From contig JAICXR010000015.1 in the NCBI GenBank assembly GCA_025980355.1, forward strand, positions 1-18,065: a stretch of 18,065 bases of DNA, in the 5' to 3' direction. Positions 1 to 8,234 of the stretch are shown in pieces. The stretch's first letter is position 1. Each line of letters opens with the position of its first letter. The position numbers and the translations under genes are program-made. Origin of the DNA: Chloroflexota bacterium (GTDB lineage Bacteria; Chloroflexota; UBA4733). The notes under the pieces were generated by a model. It was not told the origin of the DNA. It searched no databases and was given only the letters and a program-made list of their open reading frames with translations.

Positions 1-429
1 CAGGCCGACGGCGTCCAGCAACTCCGTCGCCCAGGCGCGTCGCTTGCGCGGGGACGTGCCGTGGATGACCATCGGCACCTCCACGTTCTGGAGCGCCGTG
101 AGGTAGGGGATCAGGTTGCGAGAGGTCTGTTGCCAGACGAAGCCGACCACCTCGCGCTTGTACTTGACGAGGGTACGTTCCGGCATCTTGAGCAGGTTGT
201 ACCCGGCGACGGTGGCCGTACCGGCGGAGGGCCGGTCCAGACCGCCGAGGACGTTGAGCAGCGTCGTCTTGCCGGAGCCGGAGTTGCCGATGATCGCCAT
301 CATCTCGCCGCGCTGCACCGTGAGGTCGAGACCCTGCAAAGCCAGGGCCTCCAGGTCCTGGACCTTGAAGATCTTGACGAGGTTCTCGCAGGCGACGAGC
401 GGTTCCGCGGTTGGGACGTGGAATTCCAT
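1..429 (-). CDS. ABC transporter ATP-binding protein, MacB/LolD-like (partial, 3' end outside window)
   Basis: This is the nucleotide-binding subunit that would power the adjacent FtsX-like permease. The 143 visible N-terminal residues begin MEFHVPTAEPLVACENLVKI. They include Walker A GNSGSGKTT, followed by LLNVLGGLDRPS and a Q-loop region (VGFVWQQTSRNLIPYLTALQ), the typical pattern of the MacB/LolD/FtsE group. The signature motif, Walker B and H-loop lie beyond the window. The ATG at 429 follows the permease stop after one base (TAACATG), so translation is probably coupled and the two proteins are made together. The family usually runs 220-250 residues, so roughly 100 are missing here. The family call is firm. 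The substrate cannot be read from the sequence. Confidence 0.95.
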   Translation of the reverse strand, partial: MEFHVPTAEPLVACENLVKIFKVQDLEALALQGLDLTVQRGEMMAIIGNSGSGKTTLLNVLGGLDRPSAGTATVAGYNLLKMPERTLVKYKREVVGFVWQQTSRNLIPYLTALQNVEVPMVIHGTSPRKRRAWATELLDAVGL

Positions 430-430
430 G

Positions 431-3400
431 TTAGCCGGACTCCTCACCGAGCTTCGTCGCTTCGTGAATCTTCATGCGGAGCAGCATCGTCACCATCACC
501 GGCATGGCCAGCGCCAACATGACGGCCAGCACGACGTAGAGCTTGAAGATCTGATCCCAGGGCGTGTGGACCAGGAACGCGGGCACATTGGCGTGGGCAT
601 CGAGGTCGATGTGCATGAAGGGGATGAAGAGGGAACTGGCGTACCGGCCGATGGTGGTGCCCACGGCCACACCGAGCACGAGCAGGAAGAGCTGCTCGAA
701 GCCGAGCAGCGACACCAGCCCCCAGACCGACAGGCCGATGGCGCGCATGATGCCCAACTGTTGCAAGCGACGCTGATAGCTCAGGAAGGAATAGAGCAGG
801 AAACCCATCACGGTGAGCAACGCCGCGACCAGGAAGCCGACCGTCAGGATGCCGAAGAGGCCCGTGGAGTTGGGCAAGCTGCGTTCGGCAAAGATCTGGG
901 AGACCGCGTCGCTGGTCTCGTAGATCGGGTTTTCCGGGAGGTTGGCCAGTTCGTTGCGCACCACGGTGGGCGAGGAGTTCGGCGTCAGGCGCATGAGGAC
1001 CGTCCAGGGCTGCTGCCCGGTGACGCCGAGGATATAGTCGAGGTTCACCAGGAAGAAGTCGCCGTCTTGCGGATAGACGGTGGGGAAGGCGTTCACGCTG
1101 CCCCGCAGCACCAGGGGAATCGTCTGGAGCGTGCCGCTACTGGCGTCGCCGGTCTGCAGTAGGATCGTGTCGCCGATCTTCAGCCGGTTCTTGGAGAGGT
1201 AGGAGTTGCTGGCCAGGACGGCGTCATCCTCGCCTTCCAGGGCGGACATGATGTCAGATTCCGTCGCCGGGGCGTTGAGGTCGGAGCGGTACCAGCCGTA
1301 ATTTGGATAGGTCGTGGAATCGATGGCGACCATCGTCACCTGACCGCCGGAACGACCGGCGCTGGTGACGACCGACGCCTTGCTATCCTTCAGCATGCGA
1401 GTGGCGCCGACCACGCCCTTCAGGCCCTGGTAGCGCTGGACCGGCTCGATGGTCCAGATATTGTGATCCTGGTCGAAATCGCCGCGTTCCGTGAAGCTGA
1501 TGTCGGCCCCGTTGGAATACATCACGTGATCGGTGATGTTCTGGTCCAGCGTCTGGGCCATCGACGCGCTGAAGACGCCGAGCGACATGGTGAGGGTGAC
1601 GAGCAGGACCAGGCGGGTGTACTGGCTGGGCGTGCGGCTGATGTGGCGCAGGCCGAGCAGGACCGAGAGCGGGAAGACACGGTTGCCGATCAGCGCCAGC
1701 AACTCGGTGAGGTAGGGGAAGACGCGCATGGCCACCAGGCCGATGGCGAACATGAAAAATGCCGGCACCAGCAAGAGCAGCGGGTTCTGGACGGCGTTGC
1801 CGTTCTGGTCGATCGCCAGCAGCGATCCCTGCCCTTTCAACAGTTTGAACCCGTAGATCGCGATAATCAGCACGCCGATGTCGAGGAAGTAGCGCTGCCA
1901 GAACGGCTTACGCGTGCCGCGCGCCACTTCCGCCTTGTAGCTGATGATGGTGTGGCGGGCGGCGCCGGCCGCCGGCAGGAGAATCGCCAACAAGGAGAGG
2001 ACCAATGCGACGAGGGCGTAGCGGTAGGTGTCGGCCGAAATCCGTACCGGGAGGAGGCCCCGGTTGACGAAGAAGAGGAAGGTATAGGTGAAGCCGATGA
2101 ACTGCGCCACTAATGCCGCTAATATCGGCCCGACGACAAGGGCAATTACGCTGATGAAGCCGCCTTCGACGATGTAGACGCCGAGAATCTGGGCGTTGCT
2201 GGCCCCCCGGCTCTTCAGCACGGCGATCTCATTGCGCTGCTTATCCACCAGCATGCTGGAGGCCAGCAGGATGTAATAGAGGACGATCGCCAAGGTCGGC
2301 GCGGACAGGGCGAAGAGCAGAATTTTCAAGAAGTAGGAGTCCTGAACGAACTGTTCCAGCACTTTCACCGGCGAGATGTCCAGCGTGACGCCAGGCAGCA
2401 GCGACGACGCCGTCGCCGTGAGCTGAGACGAACCGTCGATCACCGTCTGGGCGTTCGTAGAGTGGATATCGGCCTGATTGAAGATGAAGAACCAGTAGTA
2501 TTCGTAGGGCGCGCCGGGATTGACCTTGAGGACGCCGTTAAAGTAGCTGTTCTCCGGCGTCAAGAGGTAGTCGTCGAAGGTATCCGGTCGGTAGAACCAG
2601 TACCCTTCGTTGGGGTCCTTGGGCTTCCAGGTGCCGACGATGCGGACGCTGATCGGCTTTGCATTGTAGGTGTCCTGGTTGGCGAAGGTGACGACATCGC
2701 CAACGCTGATCAGCAGCTTCTGGGCGCCCGCCTCGGTCGCCAGGGCCTCGACATTGTGTTGGGCGTCGAAGACGGCGTCGGGGAACTTGCCCTGGGTGAT
2801 GACGATATGCTGCTGCAAATCCGTCAGGAAGCCGATGGAGAGATAATCTTTGAAGGTATTGCCGGTGGCGACGGTCTTATCCCCCAGGCTGTAGACGGGG
2901 AGCTTGTCGGTCGCGCCGTAGCGCACCATCTCTTGCGTCGGTAGGCTGGTCACGCCGGAGGCGTTATTGACAAGGTAGTTGTTGACCCGGTCGTACTGGG
3001 GAATCGACAGAACGGGATTGACCGCCGTGGCGTCCGTCGTCCCAGACGTGGACGCCGCGCCCGGGCCGGGATTATAGGTCCAGTGGAAGAGCAGGCTGGC
3101 CGGGGGCTGGGCCTTCTCCGTCTGCGTCAGGAGCTGCTGGTGCAGCAGCTTTTCCGAGACGCCGTCCGAGTAGAGCGGGACCGCGCAGACGAGGGTGACC
3201 GTGATCACCAGGCCCAACGTGGTGGCGGCCAGCAGACGAGCGTTCGCCCTTGCCCGCCGGTAGACCATCTGCAGGATGGCAAAGGCGTTGCCGCCGAGGC
3301 CGGCCACCAGGAGGCCAACGCCGCGCCCGGCGACCCGGGCGCCGGTCTGAACAAGGCCACCCGGTCCGATGGGCGGCGCCGCCTCACGTATTCCCAACGC

Positions 3401-3433
3401 TGCCTCCCATGATGTTGACTCCCATCTGGCCAT
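431..3433 (-). CDS. ABC transporter permease with two FtsX domains (MacB-type)
   Basis: This 1000-residue membrane subunit belongs to a MacB/FtsX-type (type VII) ABC transporter. About ten membrane segments are visible, near residues 68-88, 370-392, 420-450, 472-492, 515-530, 552-572, 605-625, 858-885, 905-930 and 965-985. FtsX-like cores are near 370-490 (with DKQRNEIAVLKSRGAS) and 860-990 (with RRLQQLGIMRAIG). Two large extracytoplasmic domains lie between, about 90-365 and 630-855. This is a duplicated long permease, unlike the single-core MacB of E. coli. The ATG at 3433 has GAGAGGG seven bases upstream. It lies 78 bases after the adaptor gene and one base before the ATPase gene. Proteins of this class do mechanical work on envelope substrates rather than classical import. 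Export of a peptide, lipid or drug is possible. Confidence 0.92.
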   Translation of the reverse strand: MARWESTSWEAALGIREAAPPIGPGGLVQTGARVAGRGVGLLVAGLGGNAFAILQMVYRRARANARLLAATTLGLVITVTLVCAVPLYSDGVSEKLLHQQLLTQTEKAQPPASLLFHWTYNPGPGAASTSGTTDATAVNPVLSIPQYDRVNNYLVNNASGVTSLPTQEMVRYGATDKLPVYSLGDKTVATGNTFKDYLSIGFLTDLQQHIVITQGKFPDAVFDAQHNVEALATEAGAQKLLISVGDVVTFANQDTYNAKPISVRIVGTWKPKDPNEGYWFYRPDTFDDYLLTPENSYFNGVLKVNPGAPYEYYWFFIFNQADIHSTNAQTVIDGSSQLTATASSLLPGVTLDISPVKVLEQFVQDSYFLKILLFALSAPTLAIVLYYILLASSMLVDKQRNEIAVLKSRGASNAQILGVYIVEGGFISVIALVVGPILAALVAQFIGFTYTFLFFVNRGLLPVRISADTYRYALVALVLSLLAILLPAAGAARHTIISYKAEVARGTRKPFWQRYFLDIGVLIIAIYGFKLLKGQGSLLAIDQNGNAVQNPLLLLVPAFFMFAIGLVAMRVFPYLTELLALIGNRVFPLSVLLGLRHISRTPSQYTRLVLLVTLTMSLGVFSASMAQTLDQNITDHVMYSNGADISFTERGDFDQDHNIWTIEPVQRYQGLKGVVGATRMLKDSKASVVTSAGRSGGQVTMVAIDSTTYPNYGWYRSDLNAPATESDIMSALEGEDDAVLASNSYLSKNRLKIGDTILLQTGDASSGTLQTIPLVLRGSVNAFPTVYPQDGDFFLVNLDYILGVTGQQPWTVLMRLTPNSSPTVVRNELANLPENPIYETSDAVSQIFAERSLPNSTGLFGILTVGFLVAALLTVMGFLLYSFLSYQRRLQQLGIMRAIGLSVWGLVSLLGFEQLFLLVLGVAVGTTIGRYASSLFIPFMHIDLDAHANVPAFLVHTPWDQIFKLYVVLAVMLALAMPVMVTMLLRMKIHEATKLGEESG

Positions 3434-3511
3434 CCGCCGGCCCTCTCCCCGACCGGTGCAGCACCGTACCGGCGGCGGAGCGGGTTTGTTGTCGGCACGG
3501 CACGTCGCCGC

Positions 3512-5593
3512 TCAGAGGCCGCGTGCGAACACCTTCTGGCCGACGGTCAGCCCGGAGATCACTTCGGTCTGCGTGTCGGTCTGGATGCCGATCTGGATAT
3601 CGACCGGCTTCTGGCGTCCCTGGTCGTCCAGCATGACAAAGGTGCGGTTATTAATCTTGTTCACCGTATTCGTCGGGATCATCAGCACGTTATCCTTCTT
3701 CTGCACGATGATCGTCACGCGGGCCAACTGGCCGAGCACGGCCCCGGGCCCCGGCCAGTTCGGCGTGATCTTGGGCGAGGTGTCGACCACCGTCCCCTGC
3801 GGTTGGGACGGGGCGCTGCTACCGGAGTCGGGGCTACCGGAGCTGCTGGACGGGGCGGCGCTGACCGCCGGCAACGCGCTCACCACGCCGGTGACCGTCT
3901 TGTTCGGGAAGGCGTCCAGCAACATCGTGGCCTGCTGACCCACCACCACCTTCGTCAGTTGGTCCTGCGGCACGCTGACCGCGATCTGCAGTTGGCTCGG
4001 GTTGGCGACCGTCACAATTGCCGTGTAGGCGTTCACCTTGTCCCCGGCCTGCCCGTTCGTGGCGATCACAATCCCGTCGAAGGGGGCGACGACTTGCATC
4101 TGCGACAACTGGTCGTTGTCTCCGTCCAGCTGCAACTGGGCCTGATCGATCTTCTTCTGGTAGATGGCCAGATTGATCGTATTGGTGTTGCCGGCGCCGG
4201 CGAGGGCGCGCACCTTCGCCGCGTTGTTCTCGGCCTGCGACACCGACGCGTTTGCCTGGGCCACCGCATCGGCCTGCTGCCGGACCGCCTCCGGCGAGGC
4301 GTTGAGCACGCCCTGGAGGGTGGCATTCGCCGCATCGACGCCCGCCTGGGCGCTGGCGACATCCTGCTTGGCCTGGGCGATCTGGTTGGCGGTCGGGGCG
4401 AGGCCGGCCTGCGCCGCCTGCGCCTGTTGGAGGCCGGCTTCGGCCTGGGCCACGGCGTCCTTCGCCTGGGCGATATCGGTCGGCTGGGCGGCCTGGGTGG
4501 CGGCCGTGTAGGCGGCCTGCGCGGCGGTGAGATCCGCCTGCGCCTGCTGATAGGCGGCATCCGCCTTCATCTTGTCGGTGTCGGAGACGGCGCCCAGTTG
4601 GCTAAGGGCCTGTTGCGCAGCGTCCAGGTTGCTCTGGGCGGTGTTGACGCTGGCGTTGGCGGCGTCGCATTCCGCCTTGCCGATGGCCGGCGCTTTGGCG
4701 CAGGCGGCGTCGCGGCTGGTTTGGGCGGCATAGAGGGCGTTCTTCGCGTTCGTCACCGCCAACTGCGCTTTCTGCTGGTCGGCGGCCGTTGGGCCGTTCT
4801 GGAAGGCCAGGTAGGTGGCCTTGGCGGCATTGAAACTGTCTTGCGCCGACTGCAGCTTCGCCTTCGCCAGGGCGATATCGGTGGGCGTCGGGCCGGCTTG
4901 CACCTCCGCCAGCTTCTCCTTGGCCACGGTGACCGCCGTCTGGGCGGCCGCGACCGCCGCCGCCGACTTCTGCTGGTCGGCCGGCGCCGCGCCGGCTTGC
5001 AGGGCCTGCAACTTCAACTGGGCGGTGGCGAGGTTCGCCTGCGCGGTGGTGACGCCCGCCTGTGCTTTCGCCACGTCGCTCGCCGTTGGGTTGGTCAGCG
5101 CTTGCAGCTTGGCATTGGCGCTGTCGTAGGCGGCCTGGGCGCTGAGCACGCCGGCATCCGCCGACTTGATGTCCTGATCGCTGCCGACGTTGGCCGTGGC
5201 AACGGTCACCTGCGCCTTCTGCAAGTCCAGCTTCGCCGCATCGACCGCAGCCTGATCGCGGGCGATCTGCTTCTTCAAGGTCGACGTATCCAGGGCGGCC
5301 AATACCTCACCCTTGGTGACCTTGTCTTGAACATTGACGTAGATATTGTCGAGGTTGCCGGGGACGCGGAAGTAGAGGTCCTGCTGCTGCACCGCGACGA
5401 CGCGACCGGTCGCCTGGATCACATCGGTGATCGATCCCCGCGTGACCTCGAACGTTGGTTGGGAGGGGGGAATGGGGGTCGGCACTGCCGTCGGCGTTGG
5501 CTCCACGCTGGCGACGATCGGGTTGGCACAGCCGGCCAGGAGCAATGAACCGGCGACGATGAGCGCGCCACTCTTGGTGATGAAGCGGAACAC
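3512..5593 (-). CDS. Lipoprotein membrane-fusion/adaptor protein (HlyD/MacA family) with long helical repeat region
   Basis: This 693-residue extracytoplasmic adaptor would serve the downstream FtsX-type ABC transporter. A lipoprotein signal ends in LLLAGC (Cys22), followed by a Pro/Thr linker. Residues 47-105 and 498-535 form the two halves of a biotinyl-lipoyl-like domain (VQDKVTKGEVLAALDTS and APFDGIVIATNGQAGDKVNA), with beta-barrel and C-terminal domains after them. Between them is about 390 residues of Ala/Gln-rich helix, far longer than the MacA hairpin. At least three exact 33-residue units start at residues 168, 201 and 234, each opening with a NPTASD- or GPTPTD-like turn, and a fourth starts at 267. 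Two cysteines (298 and 309) lie at the midpoint. The GTG start has GGAGG five bases upstream. The gene has its own promoter at 5684-5712. The outer-membrane partner is unknown; a monoderm host would have none. Confidence 0.92.
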   Translation of the reverse strand: MFRFITKSGALIVAGSLLLAGCANPIVASVEPTPTAVPTPIPPSQPTFEVTRGSITDVIQATGRVVAVQQQDLYFRVPGNLDNIYVNVQDKVTKGEVLAALDTSTLKKQIARDQAAVDAAKLDLQKAQVTVATANVGSDQDIKSADAGVLSAQAAYDSANAKLQALTNPTASDVAKAQAGVTTAQANLATAQLKLQALQAGAAPADQQKSAAAVAAAQTAVTVAKEKLAEVQAGPTPTDIALAKAKLQSAQDSFNAAKATYLAFQNGPTAADQQKAQLAVTNAKNALYAAQTSRDAACAKAPAIGKAECDAANASVNTAQSNLDAAQQALSQLGAVSDTDKMKADAAYQQAQADLTAAQAAYTAATQAAQPTDIAQAKDAVAQAEAGLQQAQAAQAGLAPTANQIAQAKQDVASAQAGVDAANATLQGVLNASPEAVRQQADAVAQANASVSQAENNAAKVRALAGAGNTNTINLAIYQKKIDQAQLQLDGDNDQLSQMQVVAPFDGIVIATNGQAGDKVNAYTAIVTVANPSQLQIAVSVPQDQLTKVVVGQQATMLLDAFPNKTVTGVVSALPAVSAAPSSSSGSPDSGSSAPSQPQGTVVDTSPKITPNWPGPGAVLGQLARVTIIVQKKDNVLMIPTNTVNKINNRTFVMLDDQGRQKPVDIQIGIQTDTQTEVISGLTVGQKVFARGL

Positions 5594-5665
5594 CTATTCC
5601 TCCCTGGGCGGCACCGGCAGGTGCGGACACGACGGCTGGTAAACATCAGCCGCGACGCGTTATCG

Positions 5666-5685
5666 GTTGAGCGCGGATACTCAAC
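5666..5685. promoter_or_regulatory. Operator-like inverted repeat at the transporter operon start site
   Basis: GTTGAG (5666-5671) and CTCAAC (5680-5685) are perfect 6-base inverted arms separated by 8 bases. The repeat spans the predicted transcription start and touches the last bases of the -10. This is a usual place for a repressor such as a TetR or MarR type to bind. No regulator of that type lies in the window. As RNA it would form only a weak hairpin. Confidence 0.4.
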
Positions 5686-5712
5686 GGTAGCATCCACGTC
5701 GCCAGTCGTCAA
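5684..5712 (-). promoter_or_regulatory. Sigma-70-like promoter of the tripartite transporter operon
   Basis: Read on the minus strand, TTGACG (5712-5707) is followed by a 17-base spacer and TACCGT (5689-5684), with TGC directly before the -10 (extended -10). The expected start is near 5677, giving a leader of about 84 bases before the GTG at 5593. The hydrolase gene upstream on the same strand stops at 5736, so the promoter separates it from the transporter operon. Confidence 0.6.
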
Positions 5713-5735
5713 ACAGCCTGGTCCGGCGCAACATC

Positions 5736-6524
5736 CTACGGCTGCGGCAACCGGTCCAGAAAGGCGCCGAGCGCTGCGTTGAACGCCGCTGGCGCCTCCA
5801 GGTTGGAGAGGTGGCCCGCACCGGGCAGCGTGACGAACTCGGCCCCGGGGATCCTGCCGGCCATCGTCGCCATCTCCGCCGGCGGCGTCACCGCGTCGTC
5901 GCCACCGGCGATGACGAGCGCGGGGCATTCGATCCGCGCCAGCACATCGCCGCTATCCGGTCGCGCGGCCATCGCGCGGAGGGCCCCCGCCACGCCCTGG
6001 GGCGTCGCCTCCTCGATCATGTCTCGTACCCACTCCTGTAATTCAGGGGGCGCCGCCGGGGAGAGCAGCCGCGGCAACTGGGTTGCCACCACCGGCGCCA
6101 GCCCTTCCGCCTCGGCGCGCCGGGCCAGTTCCTCACGCCCTTTTCTGGTCGCCTCGGTGTCGTCGGCGGCCCGCGTGTCGGCGAGCACCAGGGCCTGCAA
6201 ACGGCCGGCGTACTTGCGCCAGAAGGCGAAGGCCAGGTAGCCGCCCATGGAGAGGCCAACCAGCGTCACCCGCGCGAGGTGCTGCGCGTCGAGCAGCCCG
6301 GCCAGGTCGTCCGCCATCCCCTCCAGCGAATAGGGACCGGCCGGTGCGTCCGACTCGCCAAAGCCCCGGAGGTCCACCGTCAGGCAGCGATAGCGAGCGC
6401 TGAGCGCTTCGACCTGGGGCGCCCACATCCGTCGGTTGAGAGGAAAGGCGTGGACGAAGAGGATCGGCGCGCCGGAGCCGGCGTCGTCGCCCACGAGGCG
6501 TATTCCATTGGTCCGTATCAGCAT
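5736..6524 (-). CDS. Alpha/beta-fold hydrolase
   Basis: This cytoplasmic serine hydrolase has 262 residues. It shows an oxyanion-hole region (PILFVHAFPLNRRMW), the strand-turn LTVDLRGFGESD, the nucleophile elbow GLSMGG, an acid-containing strand (VIAGGDDAVTP) and the catalytic His in GAGHLSN. Together these form a complete Ser-Asp-His triad. The sequence is closest in style to the 3-oxoadipate enol-lactonase/RsbQ/YugF group, but the substrate cannot be assigned. I place the start at ATG 6524, which has AAGGTGG five bases upstream. A longer frame opens at GTG 6566, but that codon overlaps the predicted -10 (TACAAT, 6561-6556), so it would not be transcribed from this promoter. The gene is divergent from the solute-binding-protein gene. 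No terminator is visible after the stop. Confidence 0.9.
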   Translation of the reverse strand: MLIRTNGIRLVGDDAGSGAPILFVHAFPLNRRMWAPQVEALSARYRCLTVDLRGFGESDAPAGPYSLEGMADDLAGLLDAQHLARVTLVGLSMGGYLAFAFWRKYAGRLQALVLADTRAADDTEATRKGREELARRAEAEGLAPVVATQLPRLLSPAAPPELQEWVRDMIEEATPQGVAGALRAMAARPDSGDVLARIECPALVIAGGDDAVTPPAEMATMAGRIPGAEFVTLPGAGHLSNLEAPAAFNAALGAFLDRLPQP

Positions 6525-6555
6525 GCGTTCCACCTTTCCCTCACTGCAGCAGCCT

Positions 6556-6561
6556 ATTGTA
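6556..6561 (-). promoter_or_regulatory. -10 element of the hydrolase promoter
   Basis: TACAAT on the minus strand matches the -10 consensus at five of six positions. No convincing -35 lies 16-18 bases upstream, where the DNA is a GC-rich run. The expected start is near 6549, about 25 bases before ATG 6524. It supports the short start of the hydrolase. Confidence 0.45.
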
Positions 6562-6617
6562 ATCACTCCCGCCGCCGGCCGCGGCTTACCGGTTTTGGAC
6601 CTTTGGGGGATCGGCCC

Positions 6618-6646
6618 TTGCGCCTTCTATGCGCGTCTGATACCAT
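6618..6646 (+). promoter_or_regulatory. Extended -10 promoter of the solute-binding-protein gene
   Basis: TTGCGC (6618-6623), a 17-base spacer and TACCAT (6641-6646) preceded by TGA give an extended -10 promoter. The predicted start is near 6653, leaving a leader of about 90 bases before GTG 6744. It is divergent from the hydrolase promoter. Confidence 0.5.
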
Positions 6647-6743
6647 CGCCGCATCCCGCTTTCGTCCCTCGACGTTCCCCGCAGTTGCGGAAGTGGGCGT
6701 TGTTGCTGTTGTAGTCGGCCGTAGTTCGAACATGGAGGTACCC

Positions 6744-8234
6744 GTGACCCATCAACCATCTCGACGCGCTGTCCTACGCATCCTCGCCGGAACGGCACTC
6801 GCCACCGCCGCCACCTCGGTGCTCGCTGCCTGCGGCGCCAGCGGGGCCGTGACCGGCGCCGGCTCGACGGCGGCAACAGCGACGGCGGCCAGCAGCGCGG
6901 CGCCGGCGACAAGCGCGGCGACCACGGCCGCGGCCACGACGGCGGCAACGGCGGCCACGACCACCAGCGCCGCCACGGCGGCACCGGTGGCGCACACACC
7001 CGTCGCCGGGAAGATCAACCTCGTCTCCTATATGCGAACCTCGGAGCAGGAGGCCTTCACCAAGCGGAGCGACCAGTTCAACCAGGCCAACCCGAGCATC
7101 CACGTCGACTTCGAGTCCCTGACCGGCGACTATTACACGCCGTTGAAGACGCGCATCGCCGCCGGCCAGCCGCCGGATGTCTACTACGCCCACACCTCCA
7201 ACATGGCCTATCAGAACTTCGCCACCGGCGGCACGGCGCTGCAAATCGACGACCTGATCGCCAAAAACAAAGTCGACCTCACGCAGTGGTTCCCGCAGGG
7301 CATCGCCGCCCTCAAGCTGAGCGGCAAAATGTACGGCCTGCCGGTGCGCGGTCAGGTGTCCTGGCTCTTCATGTACTACAACAACGACCTCCTGAAGAAG
7401 GCCGGCATCAACCCGCCGACACCGGACTGGTCGCTGGACGACCTGGTCAGCGCCGGCAAGCAGTTGACGAAGAGCGCCGGCAGCACCGTCGATACCTGGG
7501 GTCTCGGCCCCTCCAACTTCGGCTACGAGGGCACCTGCGGTCACGTCCGCCGCTGGAACGGCGAATATTGGAATCCGTCGAGCGGCCCGGGGACGACCTG
7601 CACGCTGGATTCCGACGAATGCGTGACCTCCATGGAATGGGCCTGGAACCTCATGTTCAAGGACAAGATCATGGCGCCGACCAGCACCGATATCTGGGCA
7701 ACCTGGGGCAAGAACAAGCTGGCCATCGTGATCGAACAACTGGCCGGGTCGCGCGCCACGGCCCTCCAGAACGCCAACAAGCAGTTCGAATGGGGCCTCC
7801 AGGTGATGCCGAAGGGACCAACCGGCCGGCGCGGCGGCTTCCTCTCCACCGACACCTTGCAAATCAGCAAGGCTACGAAGTCGCCCGACGCCGCCTTCAG
7901 CTTGCTTACCTGGTTCACCAACAAGGACACTGGCATCGCCGCTGCCTTGCAGAGCACCGGCTCCTTGACGCCCGGCTTCCGGCCGGATGTCTATTGCGCC
8001 CCGGAACTGATCAACGACGCTCGGTTCCCGAAGCAGGCGATGCAGGCCAACTGCGACAACGCCAGCGTCAACGAGAGCTACACGTATCCCGCCAATTTCC
8101 GCATCAACGAGATCAACACCATCATGGGCCAATACGAAGGCAATATCTGGTCCGGAAAGCAGGAACCAACGACGAGCTATATGAAGCAGTACGCCGACGC
8201 CATTAACGCGACGACGAAGCTGCCGATTCAGTAG
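6744..8234 (+). CDS. Tat-type lipoprotein, extracellular solute-binding protein family 1
   Basis: This ligand-binding lipoprotein of the carbohydrate-type ABC importer class (SBP_bac_1) has 496 residues. The N-terminus carries SRRAVLR, matching the twin-arginine motif, then a short hydrophobic stretch and a lipobox LAAC with Cys30. Residues 31-88 are an Ala/Thr-only linker. The binding fold follows, with VSYMRTSEQEAFTKRSDQFN, AAGQPPDVYYAHTS and GKMYGLPVRGQVSWLFMYYN, the usual pattern of sugar-binding members. Five cysteines are visible in the mature domain (in EGTCGH, TTCTL, DECV, VYCAPE and QANCDN). I chose GTG 6744 because GGAGGT lies four bases upstream; ATG 6732 is in frame but overlaps that site. 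No permease or ATPase genes accompany it. Its 3' end overlaps the convergent regulator gene by 32 bases. Confidence 0.93.
   Translation: MTHQPSRRAVLRILAGTALATAATSVLAACGASGAVTGAGSTAATATAASSAAPATSAATTAAATTAATAATTTSAATAAPVAHTPVAGKINLVSYMRTSEQEAFTKRSDQFNQANPSIHVDFESLTGDYYTPLKTRIAAGQPPDVYYAHTSNMAYQNFATGGTALQIDDLIAKNKVDLTQWFPQGIAALKLSGKMYGLPVRGQVSWLFMYYNNDLLKKAGINPPTPDWSLDDLVSAGKQLTKSAGSTVDTWGLGPSNFGYEGTCGHVRRWNGEYWNPSSGPGTTCTLDSDECVTSMEWAWNLMFKDKIMAPTSTDIWATWGKNKLAIVIEQLAGSRATALQNANKQFEWGLQVMPKGPTGRRGGFLSTDTLQISKATKSPDAAFSLLTWFTNKDTGIAAALQSTGSLTPGFRPDVYCAPELINDARFPKQAMQANCDNASVNESYTYPANFRINEINTIMGQYEGNIWSGKQEPTTSYMKQYADAINATTKLPIQ

Noticed and set aside
3803..5548. Long open frame (581 codons) on the plus strand opposite the adaptor gene
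   Set aside because: It is a GC-driven shadow of the repetitive adaptor. The minus-strand frame has a lipobox, lipoyl halves and an SD, and the plus-strand product is Gly/Arg/Leu-rich without any domain.
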